A stretch of 64,000 bases of DNA from WRDF01 sp031552235 (lineage in GTDB: Bacteria; Bacteroidota; Bacteroidia; Bacteroidales; Rikenellaceae): contig JAVBMR010000016.1 of the NCBI GenBank assembly GCA_031552235.1, positions 44,898-108,897 of the forward strand. Direction: 5' to 3'. The position numbers and the translations under genes are program-made. Shown piece after piece: positions 27,605 to 36,264 of the stretch (positions within the stretch are counted from its first letter, which is position 1; every line of letters begins with the position of its first letter). The notes beneath the pieces are model-generated. The model saw only the letters and a program-made list of their open reading frames with translations, did no database searches and was not told where the DNA came from.

Positions 27605-28623
27605 TATTGGTTTTGGTTTATGAATGGTTTGAGTATGGTGTTGAGTTTGTCGCTCTCCACGAGGAAGCCGTCGTGCCCGAATTCCGAGCTGAGCACGTGA
27701 AGTTCCGCGCGCGGTATGTGTTTGAAAAGGTAGATCTGTTCCGTGAGCGGGAAGATGATGTCGGTGGATATGCCGACTATGACGGCAGGGCATTTGATCT
27801 GGCCCAGCGCCGCTTCGAGTCCGCCGCGGTAGCGCCCCACGTTGTGTGAGTCGAACGCCTGCGAGAGGCGGTAATACGAATAGGCGTTGAACCTGCGGCC
27901 GAGCTTTTCGCCCTGATACTGCTGGTAGGTCGTTGCCCGGAAACCGGCGACCTTGAATATATTGTCGTTCTCCTGCTGCGTGGCGTTGTAGGCGCTCCAG
28001 CCCCTGTAACTGAGCAAACCGATCGAGCGCGCGGTTTTCATGCCTTTCTTGCCCGCCTCTTCCGATTTCTCGCCGTATGTGCAGTCGTCCTCGATGGCCA
28101 TGCGCTGCGATTCGTTGAGGGCTATGGTCCAGGGCTGGCTGCGTGCCCCGGTCGCTATCAGCACCAGTTTATTTATCATCTCCGGCTTCGTGAGCGTCAT
28201 TTCGAGCGCCTGGAAACCACCGATGGAGCTGCCGATAACAGCGTTTATGCTTGTCACGCCGAGGTGTTCGGCCAGCAGGAAGTGCGCGTTGACAATGTCC
28301 CTGATCGTGATGAACGGGAAGGTGTCGTACCATGGTTCGCCTGTGGCGGGATTGGTGCTGAGCGGGCCCGTGGAGCCATAGTGCGACCCTATTATGTTGG
28401 CGCACACCACGAAATGGCGGCGCGGGTCGAGGAAACGTCCCTCTTCCACCGTGTTAGGCCACCAGTCGGCCACGTCCGAGTTCGCCGTAAGCGCGTGGCA
28501 CACCCAGACCGTATTGTTGCCTTTCAGCTTGCCGTACGTATGGTAGGCGATTGTGAGGCCGGGGAGGGTTTCCCCGTTCTCCAGCTTGAAAGGCTTATCG
28601 TATTTGAAATATCTTACCGGCAT
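27604..28623 (-). CDS. metX: Homoserine O-acetyltransferase
   Basis: MetX acylates homoserine at the entry of methionine synthesis. The 339-residue alpha/beta hydrolase has the nucleophile serine in VIGSSIGGFQALEM near residue 142, the oxyanion region CHALTANSDVADWW and the late acid/histidine pair in VGISTDIIFPLTEQ and EFGHDGFLVE. Acetyl rather than succinyl transfer is inferred from family resemblance only. It is first in the metX-purD run. Confidence 0.93.
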   Translation of the reverse strand: MPVRYFKYDKPFKLENGETLPGLTIAYHTYGKLKGNNTVWVCHALTANSDVADWWPNTVEEGRFLDPRRHFVVCANIIGSHYGSTGPLSTNPATGEPWYDTFPFITIRDIVNAHFLLAEHLGVTSINAVIGSSIGGFQALEMTLTKPEMINKLVLIATGARSQPWTIALNESQRMAIEDDCTYGEKSEEAGKKGMKTARSIGLLSYRGWSAYNATQQENDNIFKVAGFRATTYQQYQGEKLGRRFNAYSYYRLSQAFDSHNVGRYRGGLEAALGQIKCPAVIVGISTDIIFPLTEQIYLFKHIPRAELHVLSSEFGHDGFLVESDKLNTILKPFINQNQ

Positions 28624-28786
28624 CGTTTAATCATGGTTTGTTCTCCGCCGCGGCTTCGGATGCAAAAATACTCATTTTTCACAAATAACCCTCCTTGCCG
28701 GACGAACATTATTCATCCCTTTCCGTGGTTGGTCGGTATGGGGCGTGTGTGAGGGAAGTGTCGATGGGAGGCGTGGCCCGGGCGGC

Positions 28787-29575
28787 TTAGCGTCCGGGCG
28801 GGATCATAAGCCCCATAACCTCTTCCTGAAGTGCCGTGGTGGCTATGTTGCATTTGATCAGCCCGCCGTTGGCGAGGGAGATCGTGCCGGTTTCCTCGGA
28901 AACGACAAGCACTATGGCGTCCGAATATTCGCTTATGCCGAGGGCGGCCCGGTGGCGCATGCCGAACGATACCGGCACCTCGCTTTGGGTCGAAGGCAGG
29001 ACGCATTTCGCCGCGGCGATGCGCCCGTCTGTGATTACGACGGCGCCGTCGTGCAGCGGCGAATTTTTGAAGAAGATATTTTTCACGAGTGCCGACGATA
29101 CGATAGCGTCGACCATTATGCCTGTTTCGATGATATTTGCCAGGTCAGTTTCACGCTGGATGACTATAAGCGCGCCCGTTTTCGACTGGGACATGTCGGA
29201 GCATGCTTTTATGATCGGGGCGAGGAACGACACGTCTTCCTTTTTGTCTTCGCCGGCGAATTCGAACATTTTACCCAGGAACGAGTGCTGGCGCTGCCGG
29301 CTCCTGTTCCCGAGAACCTGGAGGAAGCGCCGTATCTCCGGCTGGAAGACGATTATCAGGGCTATGACCCCGACGCCGATGATCTGCCCGAGGATGGCCG
29401 AAAGCATCTCCATATTGAGGGCCTGCACGACGATCCATAGGAGATAGATGACAAGGATACCCGTAATGATGTTGGGCGCCTGCGTCCCGCGCGTGATCTT
29501 GTAGACATAATACATTATCAGGGCCACCGAAAAGATGTCCAGAAGGTCCCAAAATGTAAAGTCCAGAAAGCCCAT
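28787..29575 (-). CDS. cdaA: Diadenylate cyclase CdaA
   Basis: CdaA makes cyclic di-AMP from two ATP. The 262-residue protein has three N-terminal membrane helices (about residues 5-70), a short linker and a DAC domain with both hallmarks: the DGA motif in LHDGAVVI and the RHR motif in GMRHRAALGIS. It ends with SEETGTISLANGG. It stands alone on the left strand, with no CdaR or GlmM neighbour. Cyclic di-AMP commonly controls potassium uptake, so trkA elsewhere in this window is a possible but unproven target. Confidence 0.93.
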   Translation of the reverse strand: MGFLDFTFWDLLDIFSVALIMYYVYKITRGTQAPNIITGILVIYLLWIVVQALNMEMLSAILGQIIGVGVIALIIVFQPEIRRFLQVLGNRSRQRQHSFLGKMFEFAGEDKKEDVSFLAPIIKACSDMSQSKTGALIVIQRETDLANIIETGIMVDAIVSSALVKNIFFKNSPLHDGAVVITDGRIAAAKCVLPSTQSEVPVSFGMRHRAALGISEYSDAIVLVVSEETGTISLANGGLIKCNIATTALQEEVMGLMIPPGR

Positions 29576-29638
29576 ACAGTATGCGTTGTTACTACAAAAT
29601 TATTAAAAATAGCGGAAACGCCTAATCTCCGCCCGTTT

Positions 29639-30757
29639 TTATATCTTCTCGGTAAGTTGCTGCACGAGCCTGAAGTTGAAGAAAAACTCTTTGGCGAATA
29701 CGCGCAACACCGTGTATGCCGGGATCGCTATCAGCATGGCGAGCAGCGTGCCCTGTATCCCCCCGAGGCTTTGGCCTATGCTGCCGGCGATAAGCAGTAT
29801 AAGGAATATTTCGAGCGGGTGGGCGTATACGCGGTTCGAGTAGAGCATGGGTTGGAGTATGAAGTCGTCGGCCAGCTTGACCCCTGCGATAGTGCCGCCG
29901 ATTATGAGTACCATGTGCCCTATGCCGGCGCCGTCAAGCGGGGTTACAAGCCCTACGATGACGCATATTATCGCGCCGCAGAGGGGGCCGACATACGGTA
30001 TCACGTTGAGGACGCCCATTACGATACCCATGAAAAACGCCGTCTGGACATCGAAGCCCCATATGAGGAATATCCCCGCCAGCAGCAGCATTATGATGAC
30101 CGATTGTATGACCAGGCCCGTGAAATAGCGTGTCAGCAGTTTGGTGGCCGACCCGAGGGCGTGTTCGACGTTATGTTCATATTTTTTCGGGAAAAGCCCG
30201 GTCACCATATTCTTGAACAGGTTCTCTTCCTTCAGGAAGAAGAATGTGATGAAAGTGATGGAGAACAGCCCTATGAGCGTGTTGCCGATAACCGTAACTA
30301 TCGACTTGATGGCCTCGTCCAGCTTGTCCGCCTGGAACAGGTTGCCGATCTGCTGGGCGAAACCGTCCATGAGCGACAGATCGTCCTTTATCGAGAAAAA
30401 TTCCCTGAGCCATGCCTCGAAAGACTGTATCGGCTTGTAGAAGGACGATTCGAGCATTTGCCTCACGTCGAGCGCGGCGAGGTCGGATATCTTGTTGAAT
30501 ACCAGCGGAAAAAATAGTCCCACGAAGATTGCCGCAACAGCCCATATCGAAATGAGCGTGATGAGTGCCGCGGCCCAGCGCGGGAAGATCCGGTTGCCGA
30601 CGCGTATTTTCAGCAGGGCGTTCACCAACGGCTTGCCGATGATCGCCAGCACGGCCGATATGATTATATAAGTCACTATCTTGCCGAAATACCATACCAG
30701 CAGGCCGATGGCTACCGTACCCAGAATCGCCAGTATATATTTCGAGAGTTTCGACAT
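29639..30757 (-). CDS. AI-2E family transporter (PF01594-type membrane protein)
   Basis: The 372-residue protein has about seven to eight membrane helices with the amphipathic central region usual in this family. The ends are characteristic: an N-terminal IITYI-type helix pair and a late segment with PYVGPLCGAI and GGTIAGVKLADDFILQPMLYS. Family members include the E. coli TqsA/YdgG exporter and Na+/H+ antiporters, so the substrate is not predictable. It starts 17 bases after psd and is likely last in the rsfS-ftsH-cdsA-psd run. Confidence 0.85.
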   Translation of the reverse strand: MSKLSKYILAILGTVAIGLLVWYFGKIVTYIIISAVLAIIGKPLVNALLKIRVGNRIFPRWAAALITLISIWAVAAIFVGLFFPLVFNKISDLAALDVRQMLESSFYKPIQSFEAWLREFFSIKDDLSLMDGFAQQIGNLFQADKLDEAIKSIVTVIGNTLIGLFSITFITFFFLKEENLFKNMVTGLFPKKYEHNVEHALGSATKLLTRYFTGLVIQSVIIMLLLAGIFLIWGFDVQTAFFMGIVMGVLNVIPYVGPLCGAIICVIVGLVTPLDGAGIGHMVLIIGGTIAGVKLADDFILQPMLYSNRVYAHPLEIFLILLIAGSIGQSLGGIQGTLLAMLIAIPAYTVLRVFAKEFFFNFRLVQQLTEKI

Positions 30758-30774
30758 GCGGTTGGTTTTTGGCC

Positions 30775-31425
30775 TTATTTCAGGCGTGCGACGGGGGTTT
30801 GCGACCCGGTTACCTTATCGCCGATGCCGACCAGTATTTCCGCGTCCGGCGGCAGCAGCAGGTCTATGCGCGACCCGAATTTTATGAATCCGAATTTCTC
30901 GTTCTGCACCGCCTTTTCACCGACTTTCGCGTATGAAACTATCCTGCGGGCGACCATACCGGCTATCTGGCGGAAAAGTATCTTATGCCTGCCCGTATCG
31001 ACCACGGTGGTCGTGCGCTCGTTTTTCTCCGACGACTTCGGGTGCCACGCTACGAGGAATTCCCCCGGGTGGTATTTGAAGTAATCGACCGTGCCGCTCA
31101 CCGGATACCAGTTGATGTGTACGTTTGTGACCGACATGAATACCGACACCTGGAGGCGTTTATCCCCGAAATATTCTTTCTCAACGACCTCTTCGATGAC
31201 CACAACCGTGCCGTCGGCCGGGGCGTATACGATCGAGTCGTCGGACACGTAAGGCCTTTTCGGCTCGCGGAAGAACGATATGATAAGGATTTGGAACGCG
31301 AGTGCGAGGATGCAGAGCGGCCACCAGAGCCATGCGGGGAGCAACATGACAAACGCCGCGCACAAGGCTGCCAGGAGGCATATGGATATCAGGATTATAT
31401 TGTAACCTTCTTTATTTATTCTCAT
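30775..31425 (-). CDS. psd: Phosphatidylserine decarboxylase (short form)
   Basis: Psd makes phosphatidylethanolamine from phosphatidylserine at the membrane. The 216-residue protein has an N-terminal pair of membrane helices. The self-cleavage site Gly-Ser is in KFGSRIDLLLP near residue 182, where the serine becomes the pyruvoyl cofactor. The ATG at 31425 (MRINKEGYNII) is preferred over a frame extension ten codons upstream because it places the hydrophobic segment at the start. It lies 33 bases after cdsA, which makes its phospholipid precursor, so lipid genes are grouped. Confidence 0.93.
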   Translation of the reverse strand: MRINKEGYNIILISICLLAALCAAFVMLLPAWLWWPLCILALAFQILIISFFREPKRPYVSDDSIVYAPADGTVVVIEEVVEKEYFGDKRLQVSVFMSVTNVHINWYPVSGTVDYFKYHPGEFLVAWHPKSSEKNERTTTVVDTGRHKILFRQIAGMVARRIVSYAKVGEKAVQNEKFGFIKFGSRIDLLLPPDAEILVGIGDKVTGSQTPVARLK

Positions 31426-31458
31426 AATCACACAACGGCATACTGCCTCGGCCAATGG

Positions 31459-32325
31459 TTATATCAGCGCAAATATACAAAAATAAACTAAAACGAACGG
31501 CGTGGCTACGAGCAGCGAGTCGAAGCGGTCGAGCCATCCGCCGTGCCCCGGCATTATGGCGCCCGAATCTTTGACGCCTATCGAGCGTTTTACGAGCGAT
31601 TCGACAAGGTCGCCGAGTACTCCAAACCCTGCCGCGGTCAATCCCAGTCCGGCCCAGAACGGCATGTTTTCCCCTCTCAGCCATCCGCACAGTACGGCTA
31701 TGCCGACAGCCGCGACGATCCCTCCGGCGAACCCTTCCCACGATTTTTTTGGCGACACGCGCGGGAACATTTTATGTTTTCCGAACGATACGCCGGCGAG
31801 ATAGGCCCCGATATCGTTCGCCCATATAATAAATATGTAGCACAGGAGCATCCAGGGATTGTAACCCGGTGTGCCTGTGGCTTCGAAGATGCCGGACGGT
31901 ATGAGGCACAGCAGCGAGAGGGGCAGGGCGATATAGACGATGCCGCACACTGTCACGGCGATATTCTCCAGCGGTTTTTCTTTTTTACGGAACAGCTCCG
32001 CGATGAATACCGCGAACACCAGCAGCATGACCGCCGGTAGCAGTAGCAGGCCTGCATTGTCCGGGATTAAACCGTTGCCGGATTGTGTGTGCAGGAACGC
32101 GGACGTTATCAGCAGTATCCCGGCGATGATCCCGAGCGTTTTGTTGGGTTGGATGCCGTGCGCGGCCGGGAGCTTGTAGAATTCCAGCATCATGCCGATA
32201 CATATGACATACACCAGGGCGAGCATGGAATACCGGGAGAGGAGTATGGCCACGGCAAATACTATAAACAGCACGCTGCCGCTCAGGAGCCTTGTAAGGA
32301 AATTATGCTTTCCGTCGTTTCCCAT
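31459..32325 (-). CDS. cdsA: Phosphatidate cytidylyltransferase
   Basis: CdsA forms CDP-diacylglycerol, the precursor of all phospholipids. The 288-residue protein has about eight membrane helices and the C-terminal family signature spread over SLVKRSIGVKDSG and MPGHGGWLDRFDSLL near residues 235-270. It sits between ftsH and psd on the same strand. Confidence 0.95.
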   Translation of the reverse strand: MGNDGKHNFLTRLLSGSVLFIVFAVAILLSRYSMLALVYVICIGMMLEFYKLPAAHGIQPNKTLGIIAGILLITSAFLHTQSGNGLIPDNAGLLLLPAVMLLVFAVFIAELFRKKEKPLENIAVTVCGIVYIALPLSLLCLIPSGIFEATGTPGYNPWMLLCYIFIIWANDIGAYLAGVSFGKHKMFPRVSPKKSWEGFAGGIVAAVGIAVLCGWLRGENMPFWAGLGLTAAGFGVLGDLVESLVKRSIGVKDSGAIMPGHGGWLDRFDSLLVATPFVLVYFCIFALI

Positions 32326-32438
32326 GTTGGTGTCAGGTTTTGTTTGTTCCCGGCTGTGTTCCCGGCTGTGTTCCCGGCTGTGTCGGCCGGTCGCCCTGGT
32401 TATCCAGTTGCTCCGTTATTCCGTTGCCGCCCGCAGGC

Positions 32439-34496
32439 TTACTCCGCGTCCGTGTCTTTTGCGGCTGTTTCTTTCGCCGCTTCCGTTTCAAAGGTAATGG
32501 AGGCTTGCGGGTCTGCCACGTTTTCCGTTTCGCCGTTTTTCTTTGCCGCCTCTTTTTGGGCCTGTTCTTTACGGATGTCGTTCAGGCGCCGCCCGAGGAT
32601 GTTCTCGACGTCCTCGGTAAATATTACCTCGCGTTCGAGCAACAGTTCGGCCAGCTTCGACAGTCCTTCGCGGTTGTCCTCGATGACCTTTTCGGCTATC
32701 ATCTCGGCTTCGCCGATGAGGCGTTTGGCTTCGGCGTCGATCTTTTGGGCTGTTTCCTCGCTGAAAGGTTTCGTAAACGCCATGTCGCTTTGGCCCGTTG
32801 AATCATAGTAACTTACGTTGCCTATCTCGTCGCTCATGCCGTAATAAGTCACCATCGCGTAGGCGACTTTCGTGACCTTTTCGAGGTCGCTGATGGCGCC
32901 GGTCGAGATGCTCCCGAAGAATATTTTTTCAGCGAGGCGTCCGCCGAGTGCGGCGGCCATTTCGTGCATGAACTGCTCGCGGGTGGTGTTGTGGCGTTCG
33001 TCGGGCAGATACCATGCCGCGCCGAGCGAGCGGCCTCGGGGTATTATCGTGACCTTTATGAGCGGGTTGGCGTGCTCCAGCATCCAGCTTACTGTGGCGT
33101 GGCCTGCCTCGTGGTAGGCCGTGACGCGTTTTTCCTCAGGGGTTATCACGACGCTGCGGCGTTCGAGTCCGCCCACGATGCGGTCTATTGCGGCAAGGAA
33201 ATCGTCCTTATCCACCGCCGATTTGTTGTTGCGGGCCGCTATGAGGGCCGCCTCGTTGCAGACGTTGGCGATGTCGGCGCCCGAGAACCCGGGGGTTTGC
33301 TTGGCGAGGAATTCGCGGTCGAGGTTCTTGGCCAGTTTGAGCTTCTTGAGGTGGACGTCGAATATCTCGCGGCGCTCCTTGAGTTCGGGAAGCCCGACCT
33401 CTATCTGCCTGTCGAAGCGTCCTGCGCGCAGCAGGGCCTTGTCGAGTATGTCGGCGCGGTTCGTGGCCGCGAGCATGATAACGCCCGAGTTCGTACCGAA
33501 GCCATCCATTTCCGTAAGCAACTGGTTGAGAGTGTTTTCGCGCTCATCGTTCGACGAGTAGCCCCCGTTTTTGCTGCGGGCGCGCCCTATGGCGTCGATC
33601 TCGTCGATGAACACGATGCACGGCGCTTTTTCTTTCGCCTGGCGGAACAGGTCGCGCACGCGAGAAGCCCCGACGCCCACGAACATCTCCACGAAGTCGG
33701 AGCCGCTTATCGAGAAGAACGGTACGTCGGCCTCGCCGGCTACTGCCTTGGCAAGCAGGGTTTTGCCTGTTCCCGGAGGGCCTACCAACAGCGCGCCTTT
33801 CGGGATCTTGCCGCCGAGTTCCTTATATTTTTCAGGTTTTTTGAGGAAGTCCACTATTTCCATGATCTCAACCTTGGCCTCTTCCAGCCCGGCGACGTCC
33901 TTGAACGTTACTTTCGTCGAGTTGTCCTTGTCGAACATCTGCGCCTTGGCTTTGCCGACGTTGAATATGCCTCCGCCCGCGCCTCCGCCCGCGTTCTTCG
34001 ACATGCGGCGCATCATGTAGACCCAAAAGCCGATCAGAAGGCCCAGGAACAGGATATTCAACAAAATACCCGACCAGAAACTGCTTTTGTAATGGTATTC
34101 GGGTACTATCAGTTTATTCCCTTCGCTGTGGGCGGCCGCAACCTTTTCTTCGAATATGTCGGTAGATGGCAGGTTGAAGACGAGCTGGTAGCCGTCTTTC
34201 GGGATATTTTTGTACTCTTTTTCCCTCTTGTACCTTTCCGTGGCGGCCTCGTTCAGGAATATGTGCGCCTGCTCCTGCTCGCCGGCACGCAGTACGCCTA
34301 TGCTGTCGACCTCGCCTTTCTGGATCATCTCTTCAAGTACGGGCCAGCCCACGAGTTTCGGTACCGTGCGCTTGTTGAAGACCGAGAACCCGATTATCAG
34401 CAGGAACAGCGCTCCGTATATCCATAACGGGTTCATCCGGGGCGGAGCTATCCCGGGCTTGGGATTTTTTTCGGGGGTGTTTGTATTTTCAGCCAT
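32439..34496 (-). CDS. ftsH: FtsH, membrane-bound ATP-dependent zinc protease
   Basis: FtsH degrades membrane and some soluble proteins. The 685-residue protein has two membrane helices (about residues 24-40 and 145-162) around a periplasmic part. The AAA domain has Walker A GPPGTGKT, Walker B CIVFIDEIDAIG and the SRH arginines, and the M41 protease domain has the HEAGH zinc site. Compared with E. coli FtsH it has a longer N-terminus and an acidic, Ala/Glu-rich tail, as is usual in Bacteroidota. It follows rsfS by 61 bases. Confidence 0.97.
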   Translation of the reverse strand: MAENTNTPEKNPKPGIAPPRMNPLWIYGALFLLIIGFSVFNKRTVPKLVGWPVLEEMIQKGEVDSIGVLRAGEQEQAHIFLNEAATERYKREKEYKNIPKDGYQLVFNLPSTDIFEEKVAAAHSEGNKLIVPEYHYKSSFWSGILLNILFLGLLIGFWVYMMRRMSKNAGGGAGGGIFNVGKAKAQMFDKDNSTKVTFKDVAGLEEAKVEIMEIVDFLKKPEKYKELGGKIPKGALLVGPPGTGKTLLAKAVAGEADVPFFSISGSDFVEMFVGVGASRVRDLFRQAKEKAPCIVFIDEIDAIGRARSKNGGYSSNDERENTLNQLLTEMDGFGTNSGVIMLAATNRADILDKALLRAGRFDRQIEVGLPELKERREIFDVHLKKLKLAKNLDREFLAKQTPGFSGADIANVCNEAALIAARNNKSAVDKDDFLAAIDRIVGGLERRSVVITPEEKRVTAYHEAGHATVSWMLEHANPLIKVTIIPRGRSLGAAWYLPDERHNTTREQFMHEMAAALGGRLAEKIFFGSISTGAISDLEKVTKVAYAMVTYYGMSDEIGNVSYYDSTGQSDMAFTKPFSEETAQKIDAEAKRLIGEAEMIAEKVIEDNREGLSKLAELLLEREVIFTEDVENILGRRLNDIRKEQAQKEAAKKNGETENVADPQASITFETEAAKETAAKDTDAE

Positions 34497-34557
34497 TGCG
34501 AAAGTGGTCAGGTTAAATTGTTGAGAACAAACGTTACGGCGGCGGAATTATTATCCT

Positions 34558-34908
34558 TTAGTCTTCTTCGTAACGTTGCATGGGGGCGTCGGCCCACAGC
34601 TCGTCGAGTTTGTAAAAACCGCGCAGGTCGGTCTGGAAAATGTGTACGATGACGTCCACGTAGTCCATTGCTACCCACACGCTGTTGGTCAGGCCTTCGA
34701 CGCGCCACGGCTTCTCGCCGAGCTTCTCGCGTACCTTATCCTCGATGCCGTTTGCGATGGCGGCCACCTGGGCCGTGGAATCGGCGCTGCAGATGACGAA
34801 AGCGTTCGCGATGGCGCCGTCTGTTTTCGAGAGGTCTATGCTTACGATGTTGTGTCCTTTTTTGTCCGAGATCGCTTCTACGATTGTTCCTACGAGTTTA
34901 TCATTCAT
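34558..34908 (-). CDS. rsfS: Ribosome silencing factor RsfS
   Basis: RsfS binds ribosomal protein L14 and blocks joining of the subunits in slow growth. The 116-residue protein has the usual DUF143 layout: IVEAISDKKGHNIVSIDLS, FVICSADSTAQVAAIA, and the conserved WVAMDYVDVIVHIF. It starts the leftward run to ftsH and the lipid genes. A TACCTTTG -7-like box lies at 34953-34946 leftward, but no matching -33 TTG was found. Confidence 0.93.
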   Translation of the reverse strand: MNDKLVGTIVEAISDKKGHNIVSIDLSKTDGAIANAFVICSADSTAQVAAIANGIEDKVREKLGEKPWRVEGLTNSVWVAMDYVDVIVHIFQTDLRGFYKLDELWADAPMQRYEED

Positions 34909-34977
34909 ATGTTTTTCTTTCAGTACCGTCTTTTCGACAGGCAGGCAAAGGTACGTACTTTTTCCGATATATGCCTA

Positions 34978-35886
34978 TCACACATACATATTTTGTGCCG
35001 CCGACACACACTCCATTATCGATTCCTTCAGGGCTCCGATGATTGAGCTTTTGACGTAGGTGCGCCTCACGGCTATGGTTATCTTGCGCGAGGCGACCCC
35101 TTTGGCGAGGTTTTTTACTTGTTCTTTCCGCGATTCGGGGATGAACGGGAGCGCCATTTCCGGGATTATGGTCATGCCGCCGGTGCTGTCGGCGATGCGC
35201 ATCAACGTGTCGAGCGAGCCGCTTTCGAACGAACACGAAGGGTTCACGGCACGCCGCGCGGTGCACAGTTCGAGTATCTGGTCGCGCAGGCAGTGACCGT
35301 CGCTCAGCAGGAGCAGCTTTTTCATGTCGATGTCCTCGATGCGTATATTGCTCCGCTCGTAGAGGTCGTTCATCGGCGACACGTAGGCGTAGAAACGGTC
35401 GTTGAAAAGCTCCTGCTCGGCGATGTCGTCGGGACACATGCCGCCCGCGATGATGGCCGCGTCGAGGCTGTCGCGCCCAAGCGCCTTGAAGATGTCGGAA
35501 GTCTTCATCTCCCTGACCTCCAGTTCGACTTTGGGGTGTTGTTCGAGGAAATCCGGGACGAAGCGGTGGAGCAGGTACGGCGAGATTGTCGGTATGACCC
35601 CCAGCCGCAGGTGTCCCGCTATCTCGCCTTTGAGTTCCGCCACCGATTCCTTTATATAATTGTAGGCCTTGATCGCTTCCCGTGCGTTTTTGATCACCAC
35701 CTCGCCGGCATCGGTCGCGATTACGGGCTTTTTGCTGCGGTCGAGCAGGATCACGCCAAGTTCCTCTTCGAGGTTCTTGATCTGCATGCTGAGCGACGGC
35801 TGGGTCACGAAACACAGTTCCGAGGCGGCCGAGAAACTGCCGCAGTTGGCCACCGCCAAAAGGTATTCGAGCTGTATGATTGTCAT
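34978..35886 (-). CDS. oxyR: OxyR-type LysR regulator (peroxide sensor)
   Basis: The 302-residue protein has an N-terminal LysR helix-turn-helix (LEYLLAVANCGSFSAASELCFVT, split here) and a C-terminal sensor domain. The sensor has the OxyR signature SDGHCLRDQILELC near residues 195-208, with two cysteines in the positions of E. coli Cys199 and Cys208 that form the peroxide-induced disulfide. That pair separates OxyR from other LysR proteins. It is monocistronic with its own promoter. Typical targets such as katA, ahpC or dps are not in the window. Confidence 0.92.
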   Translation of the reverse strand: MTIIQLEYLLAVANCGSFSAASELCFVTQPSLSMQIKNLEEELGVILLDRSKKPVIATDAGEVVIKNAREAIKAYNYIKESVAELKGEIAGHLRLGVIPTISPYLLHRFVPDFLEQHPKVELEVREMKTSDIFKALGRDSLDAAIIAGGMCPDDIAEQELFNDRFYAYVSPMNDLYERSNIRIEDIDMKKLLLLSDGHCLRDQILELCTARRAVNPSCSFESGSLDTLMRIADSTGGMTIIPEMALPFIPESRKEQVKNLAKGVASRKITIAVRRTYVKSSIIGALKESIMECVSAAQNMYV

Positions 35887-35917
35887 GTCAAACGTTGGTT
35901 GGGCTTATGGTCGATTC

Positions 35918-35949
35918 CAAAGATATAAAAAAAATCTATGATTCCGCAA
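35918..35949 (-). promoter_or_regulatory. Promoter of oxyR
   Basis: Read leftward, TTG (35949-35947) is followed after 21 bases by TATCTTTG (35925-35918), a consensus -7 box 31 bases ahead of the oxyR ATG. Confidence 0.65.
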
Positions 35950-36048
35950 ATGATCGCCGCGGATAAGCGTGGGGTTATTTTAAACGCTTATACGCAAAAA
36001 TACCATGTAGCTTTTAAATAGGTCGTTATTAATATTACGGTGTCGCAA

Positions 36049-36142
36049 ATGCGACATCGGCAGCCTGCCGCCGCCCCACGCGGCGGGCTGCTCATTGCGC
36101 CTACGGCTTATTCGCATCCACCGCCGGCGGCAGACTGCACCG
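36049..36142. repeat. Two-hairpin GC-rich intergenic repeat, copy 2
   Basis: This copy fills much of the 360-base space between oxyR and the U32 gene. A hairpin arm pair GTCGC/GCGAC is followed by AGCCTGCCGC pairing with GCGGCGGGCT, then a further GC-rich block. The layout matches copies near 20.4, 38.2, 39.4 and 41.2 kb. No gene is visible in the rest of the space. Confidence 0.5.
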
Positions 36143-36236
36143 CAGTGGATAATATTGCGGATAAGCATATTCATTTTATATGGTTCGATCTGTTCTTTCT
36201 TGTAAAGGGGACAAAATAAATTATATAGAATAATCA

Positions 36237-36244
36237 TATCTTTG
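36237..36244 (+). promoter_or_regulatory. -7 promoter box before the U32 gene
   Basis: TATCTTTG is a perfect -7 box, but no TTG lies 19-22 bases upstream. It would start transcription at about 36250, which favours the ATG at 36265 as the real start codon. Confidence 0.4.
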
Positions 36245-36264
36245 CACCCATGGAGGGATCGGGC

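Noticed and set aside
27605..27793. Upstream extension of the purD frame
   Set aside because: It overlaps metX and shows no PurD-like sequence; the family start is at 27604.
28663..28670. TATTTTTG box (leftward) as metX promoter
   Set aside because: No TTG lies 19-22 bases upstream, so support is too weak to list it as a promoter.
32964..34427. Rightward frame opposite ftsH
   Set aside because: It is the antisense shadow of ftsH with no recognisable domain.
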